From Sphingomonas_O antarctica (GTDB lineage: Bacteria; Pseudomonadota; Alphaproteobacteria; Sphingomonadales; Sphingomonadaceae): a stretch of 64,000 nt of DNA. Below, piece by piece: positions 39,019 to 47,613 of this stretch. Made by a program: the position numbers and the translations under genes. The DNA lies in contig NZ_CBCRXM010000006.1 of assembly GCF_965137005.1 (NCBI RefSeq), positions 62,001-126,000 on the forward strand, given 5' to 3'. Below the pieces are notes generated by a model, which did no database searches, was not told the DNA's origin, and saw nothing but the letters and a program-made list of their open reading frames with translations. Position 1 is the stretch's first letter; the number at the start of each line of letters is the position of its first letter.

Positions 39019-39792
39019 CTACGCTAAAGCGCGTACCATGTGGCCGGCACGGCGGCGGCGCGAGGTCCAGCCGACCAGGCCGAAGCCGGAGATCATCAGC
39101 GCCCAGCTGGCAGGCTCGGGGACCGCGCCGGGGCCGCCGCCCAAGCCCTTTTCGCCCTGTTCCAGGTCGCGCAGATAGACCTGGCTCTGGAGGTTGGGGT
39201 TCGTGAGATAACCGAGCGTCTTGCCGGCGGGGGCGGTCCACAACCCGCTGGTGGTGTTGCCCAGCCAGCTGTTCGCCAGCGTCTGCGCGGCGGAGAAATC
39301 GGCCTGGCTGACATAGCCGGCGAACGACGAGCGGAAGTTGCCGCTGGTCACGTTATAGTTGGAATTGCCGCCCTCATAGAGGATTTCCCAGATGCCCAGC
39401 TGCATGGCCGCCGCATCGATGTTCTTCTGCTGACCGCTGTCACCGGCGACGATACCGGTGGTGGTGCCGATGAACGTCAGCATCTGGCGCAGCTTGGTCA
39501 GGTCGGGAATGCGCGAGCTGATCGAACCGAGCGTGTATGTCCCCGTCGCGACATAATGTTCGAGATCGACGCAGTTGGTCAGTTGGTCGAACACATTACC
39601 GTTCGTGTCGTGACCAGTATAATGGAACTGGTTGATGTAGATTGCGCCGTGGCTGATCGCGGGCGTCGTGACCGTAACGCCGCCAATCAAATTGGCACCA
39701 ATCGACCAATTGTAGATGATGATCGTCGTAGCGCTGGCGTTGGCGGCAGGAAGCGCGGTCAGAGCGGCGGCGGCGAGTAAATATTTTTTCAT
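39019..39792 (-). CDS. PEPxxWA-CTERM sorting domain-containing exported protein
   Basis: The 257-residue protein has a signal peptide (KKYLLAAAALTALPAANASA). Its C-terminal sorting signal is VPEPASWALMISGFGLVG, then the basic TSRRRR. This is the PEPxxWA variant processed by exosortase-like systems in sphingomonads. About nine residues (AGHMVRALA) follow the Arg cluster, longer than usual. The mature region is Thr/Asn/Gly-rich, contains two Cys, and has no recognised fold. It is divergent from rfbC. No exosortase gene is in the window. Confidence 0.9.
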   Translation of the reverse strand: MKKYLLAAAALTALPAANASATTIIIYNWSIGANLIGGVTVTTPAISHGAIYINQFHYTGHDTNGNVFDQLTNCVDLEHYVATGTYTLGSISSRIPDLTKLRQMLTFIGTTTGIVAGDSGQQKNIDAAAMQLGIWEILYEGGNSNYNVTSGNFRSSFAGYVSQADFSAAQTLANSWLGNTTSGLWTAPAGKTLGYLTNPNLQSQVYLRDLEQGEKGLGGGPGAVPEPASWALMISGFGLVGWTSRRRRAGHMVRALA

Positions 39793-39890
39793 GTGGTGCG
39801 ACCCCGTAGATTCGTTTTTTTCGTTATTCTTTAAATAGTTCTGGCTGGGTTACGTTCCAACCTGACTTTTCGATCTATTAACCCCGAACC

Positions 39891-39905
39891 GTCCCACGCT
39901 GGGAC
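39891..39905. promoter_or_regulatory. Palindrome GTCCCA-CGC-TGGGAC between the PEP-CTERM gene and rfbC
   Basis: This perfect 6+3+6 inverted repeat lies 99 bases upstream of the PEPxxWA gene and 78 upstream of rfbC. It could be an activator or enhancer site. No clear sigma-54 element was found between it and the PEP-CTERM gene. Confidence 0.45.
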
Positions 39906-39982
39906 AAACCGCATCGAGCGACGCGCGGGGTAGGAATCATAAGGGCCGCGGACTAGGGGCGATTTCCGGGGAATGGGCATCG

Positions 39983-40564
39983 ATGATTGCGACTGACGGA
40001 CCTGTGCGGCTGATCGAACCGAAGCGATTCGGCGATGCGCGCGGATGGTTCACCGAAGTGTATAGCGAGGCGGCGTATGACGCGCTGGGCATCACGTGCC
40101 GCTTCGTCCAAGACAATCACTCCTATTCGGCGCCCGCCTTCACGTTGCGCGGCCTGCATTTTCAGACGCCCCCGTTCGGACAGGCCAAGCTGGTGCGTTG
40201 CATTCGCGGCCGTATCCTCGACATCGCGGTCGACGTGCGGCGCGGGTCGCCGACCTATGGCGAATCGGTCGCCGCCGAGCTCACCGCCGAAAACGGCCGC
40301 CAATTGTTCGTTCCCGTGGGTTTCGCGCACGGGTTCGTGACGCTCGAGCCCGATTGCGAAGTGACCTACAAGGTGTCCGCGCCTTATGCCCCGGCGAATG
40401 ACGGCGGCATTGCCTGGGACGATCCCGACATCGCGTTCGACTGGCCCTTGCCGGCGGGCACGACGCCCGAGCTGTCGGCCAAGGACGCCGGGCTGCCGCG
40501 CCTTGCCGGCTGGACGTCGCCATTCGATTATGACGGCCGTCCACTGACGCCGCTGGAGATTTAG
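39983..40564 (+). CDS. rfbC: dTDP-4-dehydrorhamnose 3,5-epimerase
   Basis: The 193-residue cupin-type enzyme converts dTDP-4-keto-6-deoxyglucose to the 4-keto-rhamnose form. PKRFGDARGWFTEVY, RFVQDNHSYSAPAFTLRGLHFQ (catalytic His in LRGLHFQ), and FVPVGFAHGFVTLE are the family blocks, and SAPYAPANDGGIAWDDPD closes it. rfbB starts directly after its stop, so this is the first gene of the dTDP-L-rhamnose operon. Confidence 0.96.
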   Translation: MIATDGPVRLIEPKRFGDARGWFTEVYSEAAYDALGITCRFVQDNHSYSAPAFTLRGLHFQTPPFGQAKLVRCIRGRILDIAVDVRRGSPTYGESVAAELTAENGRQLFVPVGFAHGFVTLEPDCEVTYKVSAPYAPANDGGIAWDDPDIAFDWPLPAGTTPELSAKDAGLPRLAGWTSPFDYDGRPLTPLEI

Positions 40565-41620
40565 ATGCGCATTTTCGTGACCGGCGGGGCCGGCTTTATC
40601 GGCTCCGCGCTGGTCCGCCATCTGATCGACGATTCGGACCATCACGTCCTCAATTTCGATGCGCTGACCTATGCCGGAAACCTGTCGACCGTCGCGCCGG
40701 TGGCGGGCAGCAACCGCTATCACTTCGTCCACGGCGATGTCTGCGATGCGGACGCGGTCGCCGCCGCCATCGCCGATTTCCGCCCCGACGTGATCACGCA
40801 CCTCGCCGCCGAAAGCCATGTCGACCGCTCCATCGACGGGCCGGGCGCGTTCATTCAGACCAATCTGGTCGGCACGTTCAACATGCTCAACGAGGCGCGG
40901 CGTTATTGGCAGACGTTAGAAGGGGACGCGAAGGCGGCGTTCCGGTTTCACCATATCTCGACCGACGAGGTTTACGGCTCGCTCGGCGACACGGGGCTGT
41001 TCACCGAGGACACGCCCTACGACCCGCGTTCACCCTATTCGGCGTCGAAGGCCGGCAGCGATCACCTGGTTTCCGCCTGGGGCCATACTTATGGCCTGCC
41101 CGTGCTCATCACCAATTGTTCGAACAATTACGGGCCGTATCATTTTCCCGAAAAGCTGATTCCTTTGGTCATCGCCAAGGCGCTGTCGGGCGATACGCTG
41201 CCGATTTACGGCAAGGGCGATCAGGTGCGCGACTGGCTGTACGTCGAGGATCATGTCCGCGCGCTGCGCACGGTGTTCGAGCGCGGCGAGGTCGGCCGCA
41301 CGTATAATATCGGCGGGCATAACGAGAAGCAGAATATCGAGGTCGTGCAGACGCTGTGCGCGATCCTCGACCGGCTGCGCCCGCGCGCCGACGGCCAGTC
41401 CTATGCCGCGCAGATCGGCCATGTCGCCGACCGTCCGGGCCATGACAAACGCTATGCCATCGACGCCAGCCGGATCGGCGACGAACTCGGCTGGCAGCCG
41501 CAGGAGACGTTCGAGAGCGGGATCGAGAAGACGGTGCGCTGGTATCTGGAGAATGAGGGCTGGTGGCGCGGGTTGATCGAGGAACATGCGGCGGCGGCGC
41601 GGCGGGGTTTGGCGGGTTGA
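40565..41620 (+). CDS. rfbB: dTDP-glucose 4,6-dehydratase
   Basis: This extended SDR enzyme dehydrates dTDP-glucose with NAD+. The 351-residue protein starts MRIFVTGGAGFIGSALV (nucleotide motif). It has HLAAESHVDRSIDGP, THE-equivalent STDEVYGSLGD, the Tyr-Lys pair in PYSASKAGSDHLV, and NCSNNYGPYHFPEKLIPL. It is in line with rfbC, and a palindromic repeat pair separates it from rfbD. Confidence 0.96.
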   Translation: MRIFVTGGAGFIGSALVRHLIDDSDHHVLNFDALTYAGNLSTVAPVAGSNRYHFVHGDVCDADAVAAAIADFRPDVITHLAAESHVDRSIDGPGAFIQTNLVGTFNMLNEARRYWQTLEGDAKAAFRFHHISTDEVYGSLGDTGLFTEDTPYDPRSPYSASKAGSDHLVSAWGHTYGLPVLITNCSNNYGPYHFPEKLIPLVIAKALSGDTLPIYGKGDQVRDWLYVEDHVRALRTVFERGEVGRTYNIGGHNEKQNIEVVQTLCAILDRLRPRADGQSYAAQIGHVADRPGHDKRYAIDASRIGDELGWQPQETFESGIEKTVRWYLENEGWWRGLIEEHAAAARRGLAG

Positions 41621-41640
41621 TGGCGACCCAACACAACCCT

Positions 41641-41737
41641 GTCGCCCCTGCGCAGGCAGGGGTCCAGATGATTTCCCCTATCGGCGGGAAGCCGCGCGTG
41701 GAGGGTCTATCTAGGCCCCTGCCTGCGCAGGGGCGAC
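41641..41737. repeat. Inverted pair of REP-like elements between rfbB and rfbD
   Basis: GTCGCCCCTGCGCAGG... at 41641-41663 and its inverse ...CCTGCGCAGGGGCGAC at 41715-41737 flank a 51-base spacer. A third copy is at 297-322. The pair lies inside a transcription unit. Confidence 0.7.
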
Positions 41738-41780
41738 ATGCTTCGGTTTTATGGTTGGCCGGTGGCTGGATCAACGCGCT

Positions 41781-42662
41781 GTGAACACCGTCCTCGTCAC
41801 TGGCGGCAAGGGTCAGTTGGGCATCGAACTGCAACGCGCCGCATGGCCCGCAGGCTGGCAAGTCCACGCGATCGATATCGACGAGCTCGACCTGACCGAT
41901 ACCGCCGCGATTGCCGCCGCCGTCGCGGCGCAGCCATATGCGGCGATCGTGTCGGGCGGTGCTTACACTGCGGTGGACAAGGCCGAGAGCGATCAGGTCA
42001 CCGCTTGGGCGGTCAATGCGCTCGCCCCCGCAGCACTCGCCGCCGCGGCCAAAGCGGCCGACATCCCCATCGTCCAGATTTCGACCGATTATGTGTTCGA
42101 CGGCGCGACCCCGGGCAAGCGGCGCCCCGGCGAAGCGACCGATCCCCGCAACGCGTATGGCGCGTCGAAACTCGGCGGCGAACTGGCGGTGCGGACGAGC
42201 GGGGCGCGTCACGCCATCGTCCGCACGGCGTGGGTGGTCAGCGCGCACGGCAATAATTTCGTGAAGACCATGTTGCGGCTTGCCGAAACGCGCGACGAAC
42301 TCGGCGTGGTCGCGGACCAGCATGGCGCGCCGACCGCCGCCGCCGACCTCGCCGCCGGTGTGGTCGCCGTCACCGTCGCCCTCGCCGCCGGCCAGTCCTC
42401 CGGCACATGGCATTTCGCCAATGCGGGCGAGACCGACTGGGCCGAATTCGCCCGCGCGATCTTCGCCGGCAGCGCCGCGCGTGGTGGTCCGTCGGCGCAG
42501 GTCAACGGCATCGCCACGGCCGAATACCCGACCCCCGCCGCGCGCCCCGCCTGGTCGCAACTCGACACCGCAGACTTCACCCGCGATTTTCACATCGCGC
42601 CGCGCCCGTGGCAGGACGCACTCGACGACATCCTCGACGAATTGATCGGACGCAAAGCATGA
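41781..42662 (+). CDS. rfbD: dTDP-4-dehydrorhamnose reductase
   Basis: This enzyme makes dTDP-L-rhamnose with NAD(P)H. The 293-residue protein has VLVTGGKGQLGIELQ, GGAYTAVDKAESD, QISTDYVFDGA, and the Tyr-Lys pair in NAYGASKLGGEL. VRTAWVVSAHGNNFVKTML and the substrate-site RPAWSQLDTADF are typical. GTG 41781 begins NTVLVTGG; a longer frame from 41751 runs into the repeat. Its stop overlaps the rfbA start (ATGA). Confidence 0.95.
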   Translation: MNTVLVTGGKGQLGIELQRAAWPAGWQVHAIDIDELDLTDTAAIAAAVAAQPYAAIVSGGAYTAVDKAESDQVTAWAVNALAPAALAAAAKAADIPIVQISTDYVFDGATPGKRRPGEATDPRNAYGASKLGGELAVRTSGARHAIVRTAWVVSAHGNNFVKTMLRLAETRDELGVVADQHGAPTAAADLAAGVVAVTVALAAGQSSGTWHFANAGETDWAEFARAIFAGSAARGGPSAQVNGIATAEYPTPAARPAWSQLDTADFTRDFHIAPRPWQDALDDILDELIGRKA

Positions 42663-43531
42663 AGGGCATTATCCTCGCGGGCGGCAGCGGCACGCGCCTC
42701 CACCCCGCGACGCTGGCGGTGAACAAGCAGCTGCTGCCGATCTACGACAAGCCGATGATCTATTACCCGCTGTCGGTGCTGATGCTCGCGGGCATTCGCG
42801 ACATATTGATCATCTCCAGCCCCGAATTTTTGGGGAATTACCGCAATCTGTTCGGCGACGGCAGCGCGTTCGGGCTGAACATGAATTACGCCGAGCAGCC
42901 GAGCCCCGACGGGCTCGCGCAAGCCTTCACCATCGGTCGCGACTTCATCGGCGACGACCGCGTGGCGCTGGTCCTGGGCGACAACATCTTTTTCGGCGCG
43001 GGGCTCGGCGCGTTGCTCGCCAGCGCCACCGCGCGGCGCGAAGGCGCGACGGTGTTCAGCTATCAGGTCGAGGATCCGGAGCGTTACGGCGTCGTCGAAT
43101 TGGACGAGAACGGCAAGGCTTTGTCGCTCGAGGAAAAGCCCGCCAATCCCAAGAGCAACGCCGCCGTTACCGGCCTGTATTTCTATGACAACCGCGTCGT
43201 CGATTATGCCGCGAGCCTCAAACCCTCGGCGCGCGGCGAATATGAGATTACCGACCTCAATCGCCTCTATATGGAAGCGGGCAACTTGTACGTCGAACAG
43301 ATGGGGCGCGGTTACGCCTGGCTCGACACCGGCACGCATGACAGCCTGCTCGAAGCCGGGGAATTCGTCCGCACGATCCAGCACCGCCAAGGCATGCAGA
43401 TCGCCTGCCTCGAAGAAATCGCGTTCCAGCAGGGCTTCATCACCGAGGCCCAGGCGATGGCGCGGGCCGATTTGTTCAGCAAGACCAATTACGGCCGGGC
43501 GATCGCCCGCGCGGTCAAGGACGGGCGCTGA
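42659..43531 (+). CDS. rfbA: Glucose-1-phosphate thymidylyltransferase
   Basis: This enzyme makes dTDP-glucose from dTTP and glucose-1-phosphate. The 290-residue protein begins MKGIILAGGSGTRLHPAT, the nucleotidyltransferase signature. It has KQLLPIYDKPMIYYPLSVLM, VLGDNIFFG (metal-binding Asp), VEDPERYGVVE, SLEEKPANPKS and AWLDTGTHDSL. It is the last gene of rfbCBDA, so dTDP-rhamnose can be made entirely from this operon. Confidence 0.97.
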   Translation: MKGIILAGGSGTRLHPATLAVNKQLLPIYDKPMIYYPLSVLMLAGIRDILIISSPEFLGNYRNLFGDGSAFGLNMNYAEQPSPDGLAQAFTIGRDFIGDDRVALVLGDNIFFGAGLGALLASATARREGATVFSYQVEDPERYGVVELDENGKALSLEEKPANPKSNAAVTGLYFYDNRVVDYAASLKPSARGEYEITDLNRLYMEAGNLYVEQMGRGYAWLDTGTHDSLLEAGEFVRTIQHRQGMQIACLEEIAFQQGFITEAQAMARADLFSKTNYGRAIARAVKDGR

Positions 43532-43583
43532 CCTCCGATCAAGTGCCGGGACGCGCGGGTTGCTCACGATGGGGCGCTAAGGT

Positions 43584-43620
43584 CTGGAATTGGGTGGTTA
43601 GCGGTCGTTGCTGGAATGCC
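43584..43620. repeat. Degenerate copy of the AATTGGGT-GGTTAGC repeat family
   Basis: CTGGAATTGGGTGGTTAGCGG resembles the copies at 47735 and 48910, which share CGTCCGCAATTGGGT. This copy is the most diverged. Confidence 0.4.
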
Positions 43621-43642
43621 GCCGTGAGCATAGGTTGTCTGC

Positions 43643-43972
43643 ATGGGCGACGAGAAACCTGAATGGAGCGACGGGTTTGCTGCGGAGCTGCTTGGATCAG
43701 TTGTGCTCGTCGGCATTACTCGCCGAGCGGCTACCGGCGATACGCAAGAGCAATTCTTTGGAATCGTTGAACGGGCAGATGCGGAAGGAATAAACTTGGC
43801 CCTAGGGGACTCACGCTCAGGGGAGAGCTTCTTTCTTCCACCAGACACGCGAAACTTCTTGCCCGCCCAAGCGGGATCATATCGGCTTCGCGCAACTGGC
43901 GAGGTGCTTGAAAAACCAGATTTTACGAGCATTTGGACGATTGAGCCGGACGACGAGGATGACGATGAATGA
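43643..43972 (+). CDS. Hypothetical protein, 109 residues
   Basis: The protein begins MGDEKPEWSDGFAAELLGSVVLVGITRR, has a beta-rich middle (FFGIVERADAEGINLALGD), and ends very acidic (IEPDDEDDDE). It has no signal peptide or membrane segment. The codon usage is less GC-biased than its neighbours, which is mild evidence for transfer. It stands alone between rfbA and tRNA-Phe. I do not recognise the family. Confidence 0.6.
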   Translation: MGDEKPEWSDGFAAELLGSVVLVGITRRAATGDTQEQFFGIVERADAEGINLALGDSRSGESFFLPPDTRNFLPAQAGSYRLRATGEVLEKPDFTSIWTIEPDDEDDDE

Positions 43973-44116
43973 CGGCGCGAAAAAAATGGGATTGGGCCTT
44001 GTGAATCCGTGTGAATCACCTGGCATCGGACGGCGTGGACGACCCGTGCTGGACAGGCTTTCCCGCCCCCGCTAATGGCGCGCGTCTCGCTTTGGCGAAC
44101 GCGGCCCGCAGGGTAC

Positions 44117-44192
44117 GCCCAGGTAGCTCAGTTGGTAGAGCATGCGACTGAAAATCGCAGTGTCGGCGGTTCGACCCCGTCCCTGGGCACCA
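44117..44192 (+). tRNA. tRNA-Phe (anticodon GAA)
   Basis: The acceptor GCCCAGG pairs with CCTGGGC, the D arm is AGCTCAGTTGGTAGAGC, and the anticodon loop CTGAAAA gives GAA. The T arm contains GGTTCGACCCC. Discriminator A and an encoded CCA end at 44192. Confidence 0.97.
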
Positions 44193-44245
44193 CTCTTTCT
44201 GTATTTGCTCAGGTGAGCAGTAATCCAATCCGGCGTAGGCCCAAG

Positions 44246-44267
44246 AATGGCGCAGATCTGCGCCATT
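44246..44267 (+). terminator. Perfect 22-base palindrome after tRNA-Phe
   Basis: AATGGCGCAGA pairs with TCTGCGCCATT with no spacer, followed by TT. It lies 54 bases after the tRNA and may be its terminator or a protein site. Confidence 0.4.
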
Positions 44268-44411
44268 TTGCGAGTGCCTTACATCGGTCGCCGTGCCGAG
44301 AGACCAATGCCGCTCTGGCATGATGGCTGATCGCAGCTGTTTTTATCTAGAGGGCGTTTTGAAGGTCGGCGGATGCGATGCGCATCACAGTGCGCTTCTG
44401 GGGCGATCGCG

Positions 44412-46045
44412 TTAGGCAAATCCCAGCATCTCGCGCTGAGCTTGCCAATCAACTGGCAGGTTTGCGGCTCGGGCCAGCCGCTGGCGGTTGAGCTGCACCG
44501 GCTGCCGTCCATCAAGAATGGCAGCCGTAATATCCGGGGCGAGATAGCTGAGGCGGAGCAACACCGTAAAATAATCGCGGGTGTAGCCCTGTTCGGCTGC
44601 GAGTTCGGCCAGCGTCTTATGCTCGCAGCGATCGAGCGCCACCCGAGCGGCATTCGCTTTGGTGATCAGCTTGATCAGCGATGCATCTTGAAGGCGATCA
44701 CCGCCGGCATCCGGCGCAAGTGCCAGGCGCACCTCTTTGCCACGCCGGACAAGTCGAGCTTCGATCGTAGACACTTCGGGGAGCGCGACGGCAGTCGCGC
44801 TCAACTCCAATCGGACGCTTTCCTCAAAAATCGTGATGCGACTGATGCAGGCCAGCAGGGCTGCCCGCTGCTTGTTCGGCGCTCCTGTCGCCAGAGCATC
44901 CAATATGGTTGCGCGTTGAATTGATTCATCATCCGGTTCGGCATTTAACGCAGCCGCTAGAAGGGCGCGCAACCGTGTAGTTACTACCGCCTCAAGATCG
45001 CCTGCGGGCACGCGCGATGCGACGCTGGGTGGCGCAGCCGGATCGATCCGGCTGACATAGTATCGATATCGGCGACTGTTCTTCGTGGCATGATTTGGAG
45101 ACATCCGCCTGCCCTCCCCATCCCAGATGATGCCAGCCAGTAAACTGGGGTCAGTCGAGTTGGTACCCCAGTCGTGATCGACGCGATGTTGCTCCATCAT
45201 TGCCGCCACTTTGGCGAACAATGCCGGTTCGATGATGCCGGTATGCTCGCCAGGATAAGACCTGCCCTTGTGCGTCACCTCTCCGAGGTAAATGCGGTTC
45301 TCAGCATCAAATATAGCGAGCCGCGGCTGAACTGAGCTCCGCCGTAAGCGCGACCATGCCGACTGATACGCACCTTGCTACGCAGATCATTAGCGGCAAG
45401 CTCAGCTTGCAAGGCCAGAACCGAGCCAAGGGCGAGATAGCGCTCGAAGATCATGCGCAGGGTCGCTGCGTCATCTTGATCGATGATGAGCTTACGCTCT
45501 CGAACTTCATAGCCGAGTGGCACATTGCCGCCCATCCACATACCCCGAGCCTTGGACGCTGCGATCTTGTCGCGGATGCGCTCACCCGTCACTTCGCGCT
45601 CGAACTGCGCGAAGGAAAGGAGCACGTTTAGCGTCAGTCGCCCCATGCTGGTGGTCGTATTGAAAGCCTGTGTCACACTGACGAACGAAGCTCTGGCCTC
45701 GTCCAATACCTCCACAATCTTGGCGAAGTCAGCGAGGCTTCGTGTGAGGCGATCGACTTTGTAGACGACAATCACGTTTATCCTGCCGGCTCGGATGTCT
45801 GCCAGGAGTCGCTTCAGTGCCGGGCGATCCATGCTCCCGCCCGAGAACCCGCCGTCGTCGTATATCTCCGCCGAAGGCAGCCATCCCTCCTGACGCTGAC
45901 TGAGGATATAGGCTGCACAGGCTTCGCGCTGCGCATCGAGGCTGTTGAACGCCTGCTCCAGTCCGTCCTCGGTCGATTTGCGGGTGTAGATCGCACAGCG
46001 CAGCTCACCACTCGCTGCCGGTTCGTGTTTACGCTTCATCGTCAT
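44412..46045 (-). pseudogene. Large serine recombinase, split by a frameshift
   Basis: The N-terminal part (ATG 46045 to TGA 45275) has the resolvase domain: CAIYTRKSTEDGLEQAFNS with the catalytic Ser, YDDGGFSGGSMDRPAL, YKVDRLTRSLADF and LLSFAQFEREVTGERIRDKI. It leaves frame within LYLML. The remainder (45278 to 44412) continues THKGRSYPGEHTGII, typical of the same recombinase, then a helix-turn-helix tail. One extra base near 45300 would join them. GTG 45278 overlaps the TGA behind GAGAGG, so two coupled polypeptides are also possible. Confidence 0.8.
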
Positions 46046-46496
46046 CACGTGCGACGAGGTTCTGGCCGGTTCGTCGCTTCAAGCCAAAGAAGCGCGGTCC
46101 TGACCAAGCGGCTCCGGTGATTTCGCGCGCGATCGGTGTCAGCGAGGAATAATTGCGATCTTCAAACTGGAATCCGTGATCAAGCGCGAGGACCCGATAG
46201 GTGCGACCTCTCCATTGTCGAACCAGGCGCGTACCTGGTTTCACCGTCCACTCCCTTTCGAGTTCGATAGCACCCCCGTCGCAAATCTGCTTTGCCAAGC
46301 GGGCGAGCTCGCGCACACGCGCAGGCGGGAGCCCTCCATGACAGCGCTCCTGCATGCGCCAAGCGACAGCACGACAGACAAGATCAGCACTCAAACCATC
46401 GGGCAGCAGCCGTCCTCGGTGCAGGCGGCGCCACTCTGCTCGCAGCTGGGGTGGCGACATCATCGCCAAGCCAGCCAATGACTCCCGCGCGACCAC
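46029..46496 (-). CDS. DUF2924 domain-containing protein
   Basis: This 155-residue protein carries the DUF2924 core: TVKPGTRLVRQWRGRTYRVL, then FQFEDRNYSSLTPIAREITG and WSGPRFFGL. Its N-terminal part (LRAEWRRLHRG) is also typical. The family sits next to serine recombinases in alphaproteobacterial mobile regions, and its function is not known; a DNA-binding partner role is inferred. GTG 46496 is used. It overlaps the recombinase start by about 17 bases and follows the DUF3489 gene closely. Confidence 0.85.
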   Translation of the reverse strand: MVARESLAGLAMMSPPQLRAEWRRLHRGRLLPDGLSADLVCRAVAWRMQERCHGGLPPARVRELARLAKQICDGGAIELEREWTVKPGTRLVRQWRGRTYRVLALDHGFQFEDRNYSSLTPIAREITGAAWSGPRFFGLKRRTGQNLVARDDDEA

Positions 46497-46498
46497 GC

Positions 46499-46753
46499 CT
46501 AGGCTTCCGTGCGGTAAGACGTTTCGCCGTCCTTCCGGGCCTCTTTGATGAGCACTTTCCCTTTCTTTCGCAGGCCGGAAAGAAATGCGCGGGCGCTGTG
46601 CGGCTGCCACTGTGTCGCCGTCATGATGTCCGTGAGGGTGGCGCCGCGATTGCGTGAAAGAAGCTTGGCCACGGTAGCGGCTTTGGTCGGCGCGGCGCGC
46701 ATCGGGGTGGTCACAGCTGCCGAGGCAAGATCCTCGTCGAAGTTATCGGTCAT
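46499..46753 (-). CDS. DUF3489 domain-containing protein
   Basis: This 84-residue protein has the DUF3489 helix-turn-helix-like segment: KAATVAKLLSRNRGATLTDI followed by TQWQPHSARAFLSGLRKKGK. It is the first gene of a DUF3489-DUF2924-recombinase set. ATG 46753 follows GGAGAC; a longer upstream frame lacks homology. It may be a small DNA-binding regulator of the recombinase, by context. Confidence 0.85.
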   Translation of the reverse strand: MTDNFDEDLASAAVTTPMRAAPTKAATVAKLLSRNRGATLTDIMTATQWQPHSARAFLSGLRKKGKVLIKEARKDGETSYRTEA

Positions 46754-46980
46754 TACAGGTCTCCATTGCGAGGGCGCACGATGCACCTCCGCACGACCTG
46801 AAGCCCGGTCGACCAAGGACCGGGTGCGCGCCCGACTCGACGCGGGCATGCCCAGACCAATGCTCTGTTCGAAAGACAAAGCCAGTCCATTCGACCGGTG
46901 GCTGCGTTGCTCGCAAGGGCCCAACCGGCGAAACCTGGAAGAGTTGTATCTGCGGCCAATCATGGCCGTGGAGAAACGTC

Positions 46981-47613
46981 GTGGGACACTCGCACTACGA
47001 TCCAGTCATACAGAACCGCCCCGCATGGAATGTGGGCAAGGCTGTTGGAACCAAACGCCCCCTCACACAAAAACAAATTTGGGCGGTTCGATTCTTTCTA
47101 GACCGCGAAGGTCGCCTGCGGGATCGAGCGCTCTTCGATCTCGCCATTGATAGCAAATTACGCGGATGTGATCTGGTAAAGATCAAAATTTCTGATCTGA
47201 TATCTGGCGAGGACATCAGAACCCGCGCGATCGTAACGCAGCAAAAAACCGGACGCCCTGTTCAGTTCGAGCTGACGGCGGACGTCAGAGCAAGTCTACT
47301 GCAATGGCTTGGGGCGCGGCGTGGCGCGGTCAGTGATTTTGCCTTCCCCAGTCGCGTGGACGATGGTGGGCACCTCAGCACCAGGCAATACGCCCGACTG
47401 GTCGACGAGTGGGTATCGGCGATTGGCCTGCGGCGTGCTGAATATGGGACGCATTCGCTCCGCCGTACCAAGGCATCCATGATCTACAAGGCAACCGGCA
47501 ATCTGCGCGCGATCCAGATTTTGCTTGGACACACTAAAATTGAAAACACCGTGAGGTATCTCGGCGTCGATGTCGAGGACGCATTGGTCCTCTCTGAACG
47601 CATCGAGATTTAA
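46981..47613 (+). CDS. Short tyrosine-type recombinase/integrase
   Basis: The 210-residue protein is a catalytic-domain-sized tyrosine recombinase. The active-site residues are visible: Arg in IDSKLRGCDL, HSLRR in YGTHSLRRTK, His in QILLGHTKIENT, and the nucleophile Tyr in VRYLGVD. The long N-terminal core-binding domain is missing or reduced. GTG 46981 follows GGAG at proper spacing. It is divergent from the recombinase/DUF set. Such short integrases occur in many alphaproteobacteria; its target site is unknown. Confidence 0.9.
   Translation: MGHSHYDPVIQNRPAWNVGKAVGTKRPLTQKQIWAVRFFLDREGRLRDRALFDLAIDSKLRGCDLVKIKISDLISGEDIRTRAIVTQQKTGRPVQFELTADVRASLLQWLGARRGAVSDFAFPSRVDDGGHLSTRQYARLVDEWVSAIGLRRAEYGTHSLRRTKASMIYKATGNLRAIQILLGHTKIENTVRYLGVDVEDALVLSERIEI

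Noticed and set aside
37335..39206. Open frame of 623 codons on the plus strand
   Set aside because: It is antisense to the flippase gene and part of ygfZ, which have clear homology; the translation is Arg/Gln/His-rich only.
39793..39890. Sigma-54 promoter before the PEPxxWA gene
   Set aside because: TTGGAACGTAACC only loosely recalls TGGCAC-N5-TTGC and lacks the GC element, so it is not reported as a promoter.
45275..45280. Programmed ribosomal frameshift in the serine recombinase
   Set aside because: No slippery heptamer is seen before the break; a lost base or coupled re-initiation explains it more simply.
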